64,000 nt of DNA from Calamus simplicifolius (Eukaryota > Streptophyta > Magnoliopsida > Arecales > Arecaceae). The DNA is taken from the NCBI GenBank assembly GCA_900491605.1, contig UESW01005040.1, positions 188,242 to 252,241 on the forward strand, read 5' to 3'. Below the pieces are notes generated by a model that was not told the DNA's origin, searched no databases, and saw nothing but the letters and a program-made list of their open reading frames with translations. This document shows positions 11,486-21,539 of the stretch, in pieces. Position 1 is the first letter of the stretch; each line of letters begins with the position of its first letter. Both the position numbers and the translations under genes were made by a program.

Positions 11486-13783
11486 TATTTTTTTCTTACT
11501 AAAAAGGTTGATCGAGTGTTTTATACATATTGTATGGATATATCAGGTGAGAGTCTAACTACAAAACATAAATTAATAGTTATGAATGTATATATCAAAA
11601 ATGAAGAAGGACTACAATGTGTAAGAATTCAAAGATTAGATAGTGGAATTTGAAACGAGAGAAACTAATAACTTTTAAAGATAGAGTGAGCAAGGAAGAA
11701 AAATGGAGTATATACAAAGAGTCAAAAGTAGTTATAGAGGTATTAGGAGAGTATTAGGAAAAAAGCTATATGATAGGAAACTTGGTAGTGGAATGAGAAA
11801 GTTTAATTAGCAGTTAAGGCTAAAAAAGAATGCTATAGAAAACTACCTAAATGTAAGAATAGAGAGACATATAAAAACTATAAGATAGTTAAAAAAGAAG
11901 TTAAAAAAATGGTACAAAAGATTAGATATAAGGCATATGAGAAATTATATCATAAGTTAGAAACTAAAAATAGAAAGAAAGATATATATAGAATTATAAG
12001 AATAAGAGATGAAAAAACTAGAAATATATTTCAGGTTAAATGCATTAAAGATGATAATCAAAAAGTTTTGGTTAAGAAGAAAAATATCAAAGAAAGATAG
12101 AAAAGCTATTTTAATAAATTATTAAATAAAAATTATATAAATAATTTAAGATGCCATATTAGCTCTATTAAGGATAAAGTTATGATGTACACTAGTAGAA
12201 TTAGGACATATGAAGTAAATGAGGCTATAAAAAAATAAAAGTAGGAAAAGCTGTGGGACTTTATAAGAATCCTATAAAAGTTTGAAAATATTTAGGTGAT
12301 GCTAGAATAAAGTGGATGATAAATTTATATAATAGGATTTTAGAAACTAAAAAGATACCTAATGAATAGAGAAAGAGTATTATAGTACCAATTTATAAGA
12401 GTAAAGAAGAGATGATAAATTTATTTAATAGGATTTAGAAACTAAAAAGATGCCAAATGAATAGACAAAGAGCATATAGTACCAATTTATAAGAGTAAAG
12501 AAGATATTCAAAACTGCTCTAGTTATCATGATATCAAACTCATGAGTCATACTATGAAACTTTGAGAGAGTAATTGAACATAGATTGAGATGTACAAAAA
12601 TATTATAAAATCAATTTGGTTTTTATGCCAGAAGGGTTGACCATAGAAGCAATTTTTCTTCTTATGAGATTAATGGAGATATATAGAGCAAAGAAATAAG
12701 ATTTTCATATGATTTTTATTGATTTAGAAAAAGTATATCATATGGTCCCTAGAAAATCTTATAATGAGTACTAAAAAAAAGAAAGAAATACCTATTAAGT
12801 ATATCAATATAATAAAAAATATGTATAAAAGGGTAGTTATTAGTATAAGAACTATTGGTGATAAAACTAGCAAATTTTCTATTACAATTGGCTTATAACA
12901 AGAATTTTCTCTTAATCCCTATCTTTTTGCTGTAATTATATATGAGCTTACTTAACATATTAATGGTAATATTTCATAGTACATGTCATTTGCAAATGAT
13001 ATAATATTAGTAAATGAAACTAAGCCTGGAGTTAATCATAAGTTAGAACCATGGTGAAATGCATTAGAATCTAAAGGTTTTAGGTTAAGTAGGATGAAGA
13101 CAAAATACATGTAATGCAATTTTAGGATAATTATAAATAAAGATGAATGTAGAGTACAAATTAGGGACCATAAAGTTATTAAAAATGATCATTTTCGATA
13201 TTTAAAATCGATTATTCATAAGAAAGAAGAGATTAAGAATGATATTGTTCATAGGATTAAAGCAGGTTAGATAAAATGGAAAAGTGCAATTGAAATATTA
13301 TGTAATCATAGAGTACCTACCTGCTGAAAAAAAGGTTTTATAAAACAGTCATAAGACCATCTATGCTTTACGATACAAAATGTTGGATAGTTAAAAAAAT
13401 ACATGTACATAAAATGAATGTGATGAAAATGAGAATGCTAAGATAACTATGTGGTAATATAAAAAAAAAGATAGAATAAAAAATGAAACCATTCGTAAAA
13501 AAGTAGAGATAGCTTCAATTGAGGAAAAATTAAAGAAATGAAGACTTAAATAGTATGGGTATGTGCAATATAGACTTATAAATGCACTTGTACAAAAGAG
13601 TGACTTGATATATTCAAAGGAAAAAAAAAGTAGAGGTAGACCGAAATCACATGGAAGGAAGTAATAAAAAAAGACTTAATTTTTACATCTTACAAAAAGT
13701 ATGACTCGGAACAGAGCTGAATAGAGAAAAAGGACTCACATAGCCGACCCCAATTAATTTGGGATTAAGGCTTTATTGTTGTT
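11486..13783 (+). mobile_element. RTE-clade LINE, 5'-truncated and heavily mutated (RTE-1)
   Basis: Non-LTR retrotransposon lacking most of its endonuclease: homology begins with the end of that domain (GESLTTKHKLIVMNVYI near 11550). It continues through the linker (CYRKLPKCKNRETYKNYK, KEVKKMVQKIRYKAYEK), a fingers/palm region with many stops, and a degenerate RT motif (SFANDIILVNETK near 12985, where the usual FADD reads FAND). The 3' end shows the plant RTE signature 'ccgaccccaattaatttggg ... aaggctttattgttgtt'. A 96-bp tandem duplication lies inside (12315-12505). The right end abuts the resumed gypsy LTR; a target duplication could not be read confidently. Strongly A-biased substitutions (many TGG to TAG or TGA) fit deamination of a methylated, silenced copy. 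Confidence 0.8.
12315..12505 (+). repeat. 96-bp tandem duplication inside RTE-1
   Basis: The block beginning GATGATAAATTTAT at 12315 and ending in GAGTAAAGAAGA is repeated from 12411 with a few substitutions and small deletions. It duplicates part of the RT thumb-side coding region and must post-date insertion or be a mutation of this copy. Confidence 0.8.
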
Positions 13784-13971
13784 ACAATAGAATTAAACTC
13801 CATATAAAATTATACTACGAATAAGGCTCGATAATAAGTATGCTAAATTATAATAGGAGCAAGACTCGAAGTAGAAAAATACGCTGGAATTATTTAGGTG
13901 CAAATATATAAACCCGTCGAATTCAATAATGTTTCTAATGAAAATTTTAAATATTCAATGATCAAAGTCTT
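13784..13971 (-). repeat. gypsy left LTR, second segment
   Basis: The LTR resumes after RTE-1 with ATAGAATTAAACTCC and runs to AATTTTAAATATTCAATGATC, matching 18640-18810 of the right LTR. Its last 15 bases are the left copy of the RTE-2 target duplication. Confidence 0.75.
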
Positions 13972-16900
13972 CATATAAACTTTGCCAAGGTTAGTCCCAA
14001 GCCCGGATAAAAAAGGGGGGTTACATTAGGTAGCTGACGTAAAACTCCGTCAAAACCCTAAAAATATAAATCTAGTAAATCAAATTATGCGAAGGGCTAG
14101 GACGTCCTCATTAAGAGTCGCGTTGCATCTACCTTTGGATATTTTGAAAAATAGGCAAAGAGCGCCGCACCGACGCCTGGGTGCAATAATAAGTAAGGGT
14201 TCCTGCGAAGAGTACGGATAAAGAAGTTAGTCTATGATAGTCAGCTTAGAGTAGCAACATGGAACATAGGAACACTAACAGGCAAAACTATGAAGATAAT
14301 GGACACTATGATTAGGAAAAAAGTAAATATAATATATTTACAAGAGACTAAATGGGTAGATAAAAAATCTAGAGAAATAAAGAATACAGATATAATTATA
14401 TTACACTGAAAAATATAAAAATAAAAATGGAATAGGAATAATTATAGACAAAAATTTTAAGAAATATGTTGTTAAGGTAACTAAGAAAGGATATTGAATC
14501 ATATCACTAAAACTTATAATTAAGAATAATATAATTAACATAATTAGTGCATATGCACCACAAGTAGGATTAGACCAACAAACTAAGACAATTTTGAAAA
14601 GACATAGATGAAGTAATGCAAGAAATACCACAAGAAGAAAAGATATATTTGGAAGAAAATTTTAATGGTCATGTAGATAAACAAAGGGATGTATATGAAA
14701 TAGTACATGAAGGATATGAATTTGGAGATAGGAATGAAGCCGGCATGAGGTTATTAGATTTTGCAGTGGCGTATGATCTAACAATAGCAAACACTTATTT
14801 TAAAAGAAAGATGAATATTTAATAACATTTAAAAATGAATCTAATAAAAGTCAAATAGACTTTTTCTTAATTAGAAAGATAGATAAAATAACATGTAAAA
14901 ACTGTAAAGTTATTTTAGGAGAAAGTATAACTTCACAATATAGGATAATGATAGCCGACATATGGATAAAAATAAAATCTAGAGTAAACGTAAAACTATT
15001 AATCCAAAAATTAAATGGTGAAATTTGAAAGGAAAAAAAACTAGAATTATATAAAAAAGTTAGCAAGAGTAATGATTATGAATATAGATGGCGATCCCAA
15101 CTTAATGTGGGAAAAAATAACTAAATGCATAAAAAACATAGCAAAAGAAGTTCTAGAAGAATCAAAAAGAGTAAGACTAGTAGGAAAGAAAACTTGATGA
15201 TGGAACGAGAAAGTTTAAGCTGCCATCAAGCTTAAAAAGACAAACTATAAAATTTGGCAAGAGACTAGGGATGAAAAAAGTCTTAAAAAGTATAGGGATG
15301 CAAAGAAAAAAAAGCTAAAAAAGCGATAAGTAATGCCAAACTTAAAGCCTATGATGATTTATATAATAGACTAGATACGAAAGAATGTGAAAAGACTATA
15401 TATAAATTAGCAAAACTAAGATAAAAAAATAGAAGACCTTGAATATATTAAATGTATTAAGGATGAAAATGAAATAGTCTTAGTAAAAGAAGATAAAAGA
15501 ATGATAAAATGTTATTTTAAAAAATTATTAAATAAAAATAATTTAATAAATTTAAGGGTAGAAGGATATGATAACCTAAGAGTAACAAATGAGCATAAAT
15601 TTTTTATAGATTTAGCATGCTTGAGGTTAAGAAAGCTTTAAATAAAATAAAAAATATAAAGCATTAGGACCATATGCAATTCCTATTGAGATTTGGAAAG
15701 GCTTAGAATAAATTGAAGTTATGTGGTTAACCAATTTATTTAATAAGATTGTAGCAACTAAAAAAATGTTGGATGATTGAAGAAATAGCATATTAATACC
15801 CATATACAAAAATAAAAGAGATATTCTAAACTGTGCAAATTATAGAAGGATTAAGCTAATGAGTCATACAATAAAATTATGGAAGAGAGTAATAGAAAAT
15901 CGAATAAGAGCTGAAACTTTGGTGTCAAATAATCAATTTAGATTTATGCCTGGAAGATCGACTATGGAAGCTATTTATTTATTAAGAAGATTAATGGAGA
16001 GATAGAGAGAATAAAAAAAGACCTTCATATGATATTTATTGATTTAGAGAAAACATATGATAGAGTATCTAAAGAAATAATATGGTGAATTAAAAAAAAA
16101 AAAGAGTTACCAAAAGGTACATAGAATTGATAAAAAAATATGTATGATAGAGCAATGACTATTGTTAAAACAACAATATGAGAAACTAATGAGTTTTTAA
16201 TTACTATAGATTTATATCAAGGATCCGCCTTAAGTCCGTATCTTTTTGTATTAGTTATAGATGAATTAACCAAACATATTCAAAATGATATCTCATGGTA
16301 TATGTTATTTGCAGATGATATAGTGTTGATCGATAAATCTAAATCTGAAGTAAATGCTAAGCTAGAGATTTGGAGAAAGGCTTTAGAATCTGAAGATTTT
16401 AAAATTAGTAGAACTAAAACTAAATACATGAAATGTAATTTTAGTGAGAGTAGAAATACAAATAAAGAAACAGTAAAGATTGCAAGCCAAGAGATATCAT
16501 AAAGTAAAAAATTTAGGTATTTGGGATCAATTATCCAGCAAGAAGGTGAAATAGATCAAAATGTGAATCATAGAGTTAAAGTAGGATGGATTAAGTGAAA
16601 GAGTGCTTCGGAAGTATTGTATGATCGACGTATCCCATTAAAATTAAAAAAAAATCTATAAAACTGCTATTATGCCAGCTATGCTATAGGAAACAGAGTG
16701 TTGGGCAATATTGAAATAACATGTGAATAAATTAAGTAAAATAGAAATGTGTATGTTAAGATGGATATATGGTAAAGCTTTAAAAGATAGAATTAGAAAT
16801 AAACATATAAGAGAACGGATAGGAGTAGCCCCAATTGAAGATAAAATGAGAGAAAATCGATTACGGTGGTTTGGTCATATACAACGCAGACCTTTAGATG

Positions 16901-17122
16901 CTCCTATTAGAAAGAGTGATCTTTTAACAATTCATGGTAAGAATAGAGATAGAGATAGACCTAAACTAACATAGACATAAATAATTAAAAAAGATATAAC
17001 TACTTGTAATTTAAATGTCGACTTGATCCGAAATAAAACAGAGTGAAGGAAGCAGATTCATGTAGCCAATCTCATGTAGTGGGAAAAGGCTTAGATGAGT
17101 TGAGTAGAATGATCAAAGTCTT
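13957..17122. other. 15-bp target-site duplication of RTE-2
   Basis: AATGATCAAAGTCTT occurs at 13957-13971 and 17108-17122, exactly flanking the second RTE LINE. The empty-site counterpart in the right LTR reads 'caattatctaagtctcta', which confirms that the sequence was single before insertion. Confidence 0.9.
13972..17107 (+). mobile_element. RTE-clade LINE, near full length (RTE-2)
   Basis: A 3.14-kb element with its 5' leader, endonuclease (ATWNIGTLTGK and LQETKWVD near 14255-14360, then the ENFNGHVD and DFAVAYDL motifs near 14650-14790) and reverse transcriptase (LFADDIVLID at 16305, then KYMKCNFS). The C-terminal part has the RTE-typical MLRWIYGKALKDRIRN and ENRLRWFGHIQRRPLDAP. It ends in the short repeat GATGAGTTGAGTAG, as plant RTE elements do. 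Numerous stops and indels separate the open pieces (14616-14822, 16302-16502, 16723-16974), so it is dead. It inserted into the gypsy LTR already described. Confidence 0.92.
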
Positions 17123-17203
17123 TACCTATGAATTTGCTGGCTCCTACAAAGTTTGGCATGGTCCTACTGGTTATAATATTTATTTGTTATATCTTATGCT
17201 ACA
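17108..17203 (-). repeat. gypsy left LTR, third segment (LTR end)
   Basis: Resumes after RTE-2 and ends ...CATCTTATGCTACA-like at 17203, matching the right LTR end ...CTTATGCTGCA at 18890. The bases after it belong to the internal region. Confidence 0.75.
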
Positions 17204-18357
17204 GCATCCTCCCTATTGGAAAGAATTCATCCTCAAATTCAATTATTCATTAGATGTATTACCATGGTATGGCACAAGGTGCTCGACATCGAAAACATTA
17301 TAGGAACGGATATGACTTGGTATCTTTAAGCGGTAGGCATTATCATGAATCTTCTTTATGATCTCATAAGGTCCCCCACCTTACGTGGTGCAAGTTTATC
17401 CTATTCTCTAGCTGGTAAGCGTATTAAGTAATGACAGTCCATACATAATCATCGACTTCAAAGATCACCCTACGCCTAATGCTTATCTGATTCTTCAATC
17501 CTCTTGCATACTTAAACATGTATATTGAAAAGCTTTTGTACCACATCTTTAGGTTGCATGTTAGTTCAACCCGATCGTGGGATTGGTGCCATCCTCATTA
17601 TTTTCTATAGCCTCTGTAAATTGTGCTTGCAAAAGAAAGCTATTACCCTCCGTGGGTTTTGGTTTAGATGTCACTTCTTTGTAAGGTGCTAACCCAATTT
17701 TGATCCCATTCATAACATATGAATAAGTGTTCTTTCTCCCATCATGAATTGCCCATCTATCATACTGCCAATGACATTTCGGTAGAAGTTGACAGACATC
17801 CATTGTCATGACAGCACACCATGCTCTATCTTTACATTTGCTACCAATAAAGACGATATCAAACACCTCTTCAACACTACAAATTCATTACATTTTTTTC
17901 AATCATGCTACCTTATATGGATGAAGGTGCTTTTTAGCGCTCAACTGCAACTTACTCGCACCTCGTCTGACACTATATTATTACAACTACCACTATCAAT
18001 AACCATCTTATATACCTTTTCCACAATTGTGCAAGTAGTGTGAAAGATGTTATTTGCAACCAATCATCTTTTGACTCATCCCGTGGCGCAAGGTCAGTTC
18101 ATCATACGACCAGAGCTTCTTTAACATCTCCACATACATGACATCTTCCTTTAGTCCATCCACATGTCATCAAAAATAGATAAGATTTCATGACTGGCAG
18201 GTTCTTCTTTCTCTTCTTCAATCAATAATTGTTTCCCTTCTAGCCCCTTTGGCTTCTTGCAATCTGCCACTCTATGGCCTAGTTCTCCATGCTAGAAACA
18301 CCTCATTCGACCTTGTGTATTTTGAGCAAGCTATAGAACTCAATTCAGAGTTGTGTT
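17204..18357 (-). pseudogene. Ty3/gypsy gag-pol remnant (zinc knuckle, protease, integrase end)
   Basis: Reading on the minus strand from the right: a damaged zinc knuckle at about 18255-18310 (HGELGHRVADCKK, with the second Cys lost and a stop before it), then a retropepsin-like segment at about 17960-18045 with the active-site motif VIDSGSCNNIVSDE. This is followed by a protease-to-RT linker (17561-17866) with WQYDRWAIHDGRKNTYS, typical of plant gypsy polyproteins. The sequence then jumps to the integrase C-terminus (about 17280-17480; FEVDDYVWTVIT, GPYEIIKKIHDNAYRL, NVFDVEHL). RT, RNase H and the integrase core are missing. Frame changes and stops make it non-coding. Confidence 0.82.
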
Positions 18358-18890
18358 TGATGCAGAAGTACACTTAAGAACAATAGAGTTATCTAATCCT
18401 AGAGTGAAGAATTAAACCCAGAGATTAAACACACAAACTGAAGCAATCTAGAGTGAAGAATCCTTTAATGATGAAGAAAGTTCTATCAAAATAAATTTTT
18501 ATTAATATCTTAAAAGCTATTGTTCACAATGAATTAGAGAAATATATATAGACCATAATCATAATCCTAATTTGGGCATTAAACTAGATATAAAATCATA
18601 CTAGGAATAGAATTAAATCCGATATAAAACAATACTAGAAATAGAATTTAACCTGATACAAAATAATACTAGAAATAGGACTTGATAATAAGGAAGTACG
18701 CAAAATCATGATAGAAATAGGACTCAATAATAAGAAAATATGCTAAAATTATTCGAGTGTAAATATATAGTTTCAATGAAAAATTTAAATATTCAATTAT
18801 CTAAGTCTCTATCCGTGAATCTGTTAGCTCCTATGAAGTTTGGCATGATCTTACCAGTCATAATATTTATTTGTTGCATCTTATGCTGCA
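18358..18890 (-). repeat. gypsy right LTR (5' LTR in element orientation)
   Basis: A 533-bp LTR beginning TGATGCAGAAG and ending ATGCTGCA. It is uninterrupted and serves as the reference for the split left copy. A/T-biased substitutions between the two copies suggest an old insertion. Confidence 0.72.
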
Positions 18891-19262
18891 CCAATTAGAA
18901 GCCTCAAGAAATTTTGGATCTTTAAATGCATGCGAACCCTTTTGGCCTTTGGAAAAGATCAACCTTAGACTTGCATGCCAATCTCCATTGGATATCTACC
19001 ATTTGGATCTTTTATTGTCTTTGGCCTTATAACTGACACATTTTGGCCTTTGGAAAAGACCTCATATCTGACACATTTTGGCCTCCGGAAAAGACCTCAT
19101 ATTTGACACATTATGATGCTCGAAAATATATCCATTTGGATATTTTATTGCCTTTTGGCCTCATATCTGACACATTTTGGCCTCTGGAAAAGACCTCATA
19201 TCTGGCACATTTTGGCCTCTAGAAAAGACCACACCTGCAGCCGCATCTCCAGCATATGATGC
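18891..19262. repeat. short tandem repeats of a 35-bp unit
   Basis: Between 19022 and 19230 the unit 'ttttggcctytggaaaagac' + 'ctcatatctgacaca' recurs about four to five times, with one interrupted copy. No ORF or element ends are evident. The block sits between the gypsy LTR and the last exon of the MOR1 pseudogene. Confidence 0.7.
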
Positions 19263-19425
19263 TCAAAAATTGCAATTCATTCCATCTAGTTTTACACTAA
19301 ATGATTTTGTTTGCACAGGGGAGTGGTGCAAATTTTGGAGAAGTGGTGGTCGCTAAAGATGAGGGAGGTTGGGTCAATATTGGGAGGCTTGAAGGTGTCC
19401 TTCCAGCAGCTGAATTTTTTTCCAC
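19263..19425 (-). pseudogene. MOR1: MOR1 pseudo-exon, terminal conserved tail
   Basis: After an AAAAG acceptor the sequence reads VEKNSAAGRTPSSLP and then SPKFAPL, the conserved Ser/Pro-rich tail of plant MOR1 proteins. A one-base loss in 'ctcccctg' shifts the frame; the alternative frame continues SPVQTKSFSVKLDGMNCNF to a TGA at 19263. The remainder of the normal C-terminus is absent. Confidence 0.8.
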
Positions 19426-19547
19426 CTTTTGGCACCAACAACAGAGGCAGCTAAGCATAAGTACAGGAGTACTAAAATCGCTCCCTCCACCAAAACCCCC
19501 CAAGAAAAAAGGCAAGAAAAAGTGTCAGGAAAGTACCATTAACTAAC

Positions 19548-19610
19548 CTGTATGAGCCATCCCTTCTGAAAAGCCTCACCGGCATTCTGGAGCTGAGCTA
19601 ATATGTCCAC
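19548..19610 (-). pseudogene. MOR1: MOR1 pseudo-exon (VDILAQLQNAGEAF)
   Basis: A 63-bp exon with AG acceptor and GTTAGT donor. The family normally has EAFRTYIRDGLAQ here; this copy lost about ten bases and one frame, giving EAFQKGWLIQ. Confidence 0.82.
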
Positions 19611-19708
19611 CTAAAGAACGTAGAAATTTCCATTATCATATGCTAACACCAAAATAAGAAGCTAATTGCAGCATACAAAACAGAATGATGGACCCAAGAC
19701 ATCTTTAC

Positions 19709-19801
19709 CTTGGGGTATAACTGGGTAATACAGAAGAGTTCATATAGACCAATAGTGGAAATTTGTTTGTCTCCAATTTTCTTAAACACCATAGTAAGCA
19801 C
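19709..19801 (-). pseudogene. MOR1: MOR1 pseudo-exon (FKKIGDKQISTIGLYEL)
   Basis: A 93-bp open exon with CAG acceptor and GTAAAG donor, ending ITQLYPK. It is the best preserved piece and was the key to recognising the gene. Confidence 0.85.
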
Positions 19802-19964
19802 CTGCTGATTTCACATCAAACAAATAAAACATTGAACAAAAGATAGGTAATGAGCAGAAGTTTGAGATGCAGTAAAAATACACAATATTAAAACCCAGGC
19901 CAATAGAACGTTTGTTACCAGTCTCTAGATAAACATGGAATATTTAAGTGAAACAAACCATCAC

Positions 19965-20064
19965 TTTAACATCTGTTGAGTGTGCAATGGGATATGGGCT
20001 GTTTGAAGCAGAATCGTCCCAATGTTTTTGCCCTAGGGACCAGATGGAATCAGTATCTTAGCAA
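19965..20064 (-). pseudogene. MOR1: MOR1 pseudo-exon (ILIPSGP ... HWDDSASN)
   Basis: TTGCAG acceptor and GTGATGG donor. AKILIPSGP is in one frame; HWDDSASNSPYPIAHSTDVK is in another, so a one-base insertion lies between them near 20030. Confidence 0.82.
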
Positions 20065-20170
20065 CTGCAAGACAACACAAGTCTGAAGGGAGCTGAAAAC
20101 TTTCTGTTTCTAGCCAAAAGAAAGTGGTCAGTTAAACTGTGGTTGCAAGCATTAGTTTTGCAAATTCTAC

Positions 20171-20310
20171 CTCGAGATTAAAGTCAATAAAGGCAACAAT
20201 ATCTGGTTGAGAATCCATTTTTATAGAAACCACTAAGATGTGACCCTTTATATCTGGCCCAAGAAGTCTGACCAGTTAATATAGAACAGTTTTAACTAAG
20301 TTTTGCCATC
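20171..20310 (-). pseudogene. MOR1: MOR1 pseudo-exon (KTVLY* LVRLLGPDIKGHI)
   Basis: Encodes a recognisable KTVLxELVKLRGxxIKGHL-type block followed by MDSQPDIVAFIDFNLE and a GTAGAA donor. The Glu codon of the family (GAA) has become TAA near 20280, an in-frame stop. Confidence 0.8.
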
Positions 20311-20462
20311 TTAGTATCGGAACCCATAACAGTACCATGCAGATACAATATCAGTACACCAAGTAATGCACCCCGTACTGAGTCCTCATTCAGCATTGGT
20401 ATGGTATAGCATGCCTAGTATAGGATGGTACGCATTGATATGACATACCATGGCTTTAACCA
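20292..20462. repeat. dispersed 'tatcggaaccc...' imperfect inverted repeat
   Basis: The region with GTATCGGAACCCATAAC, GTATGGTATAGCATGCC and ACATACCATGG has the look of a degenerate short palindromic repeat of the type common in monocot introns. Ends and target duplication are not readable. Confidence 0.35.
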
Positions 20463-20589
20463 CTCCCGGTGACATGTCATCAGCTCTAGCCCTACTAAAA
20501 TCTACATTCCAAACAAACTATAAAGAAACAGAACCAAAAGCTTCTACAAGATAAGCAAAAAAATCTATATATCAATGAAGTTATGCGAG

Positions 20590-20670
20590 CAGATGCCTTT
20601 CTTGCAGATATACATGAATGCTTTGAAGAATGCAGTCCAGATCAACATCACAAATTGTATTCTGAAGTAC
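20590..20670 (-). pseudogene. MOR1: MOR1 pseudo-exon (CDVDLDCILQSIHVYLQ)
   Basis: CAG acceptor at 20671; open through LQSIHVYLQERH. Matches the family segment before the EEIRRRAGADDKP block, which is missing here. Confidence 0.83.
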
Positions 20671-20749
20671 CTGAAGAAAGCCAAGAACATGAAGAAAAAT
20701 CATTAACAAAGACATAGTAATCAAGAACTACTTTCTAAAGCTTAAAGTC

Positions 20750-20915
20750 ATCTATTACGTTTGTCAGCTTGATCAGACATTTAACAGCTAGACCTGAAAA
20801 TTTTTGACCCTGGTCTTCATCACTTCAGCCGAGCAGGTGATGGCCGCTATGAGGGTTCCAAGGGCTTCGACAAATTAATCAGCACAACAAAGGATGATGT
20901 GTCTTCTGCATTAGC
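20750..20915 (-). pseudogene. MOR1: MOR1 pseudo-exon (DTSSFVVLINL)
   Basis: Reads NAEDTSSFVVLINLSKPLEPS, then a TAG and frame changes, and finally, in a shifted frame, KFSGLAVKCLIKLTN. The equivalent family region is TSSFVVLINLLRPLDPSRWP through KFSDLVVKCLIKLTK. Confidence 0.82.
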
Positions 20916-20994
20916 GTTCTTCAAAAAACACCAAATAGGATAGCTAAGGTATAGAAATAGAGTTTTTAAATTAATCATGCTAGGAACCAGAGCA

Positions 20995-21139
20995 CCAACC
21001 CGAATCTTAAGCATTAGGACATTAAATACTTTCAGAAGCCATCCATTAAAGGAACTCTTTCATTGAAAAGCCAAAGTAGAAGTTCAGCGATGAGGTCATT
21101 TAACATGTACTCCTTTACATAATGAGCAAATTGTTTCAT
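20995..21139 (-). pseudogene. MOR1: MOR1 pseudo-exon (ELLLWLFNERVPLMDG)
   Basis: TTTCAG acceptor, then LNDLIAELLLWLFNERVPLMDG. A deletion of the following GSQ-type codons shifts the frame; the shifted frame continues LLKVFNVLMLKI. Confidence 0.83.
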
Positions 21140-21413
21140 CTGAAAGGTATGCAAAACACCAGAGTAAACATTTTTATTGCTTGTACTAGTATTAAGGGAT
21201 ATTAAATGAGCTAAATATGGGAGAGATTTTGTAATGATAGATAAAACAGAACTACATTAGTGTGTTCAATACATATGTGCATGACCTTGAAGGAGCACCA
21301 GATATGCTAAAATGGAAGGTCTTAGGAACCTGCAAGACCTTGATGGCATAAAAAATAAGAAGAGAACTAGAGAAGAAAAGATATTATTTTATCAACATGA
21401 AGATTAGACTCAC

Positions 21414-21533
21414 CATAATTGCAAGCATGAAACTAGGCTATCTGCTTCCTTAATGATCTTCAATAAGACTGCTCTCAGGATCACCTGTGGCCTATATCAG
21501 TTCATGGCAAACAATCTTCAAGCTTTCAACAGA
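21414..21533 (-). pseudogene. MOR1: MOR1 pseudo-exon (QSVESLKIVCHELI*ATGDPESS)
   Basis: Exon with CATACAG acceptor and GTGAGT donor encoding SVESLKIVCHEL, a TAG in place of the usual Gln, ATGDPESS and EADSLVSCL. This is the most upstream C-terminal piece that I could assign. Confidence 0.83.
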
Positions 21534-21539
21534 CTGTAT

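Larger units (their letters stand above)
11212..18890 (-). mobile_element. decayed Ty3/gypsy LTR retrotransposon with nested LINEs
   Basis: Two related LTRs in direct orientation bound a short minus-strand internal region (about 17204-18357). The right LTR (5' LTR in element orientation) is intact at 18358-18890. The left LTR is split into about 11212-11485, 13784-13971 and 17108-17203 by two LINE insertions. The internal part retains only a zinc knuckle, protease and the integrase C-terminus; most of gag and all of RT/RNase H are deleted. No target duplication was found at the outer ends (gttgg versus ccaat), so ends may be off by a few bases or the LTRs may be recombinant. Confidence 0.8.

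Noticed and set aside
17043..17303. 86-codon plus-strand ORF
   Set aside because: It spans the RTE-2 tail, the LTR end and antisense integrase sequence; a chance read-through.
11212..18890. PBS and target duplication for the gypsy element
   Set aside because: The sequence next to the 5' LTR is not a convincing tRNA complement and the outer 5-mers differ.
19301..19546. Plus-strand 81-codon ORF
   Set aside because: It lies antisense to the MOR1 terminal pseudo-exon and its intron, which have clear family residues on the minus strand.
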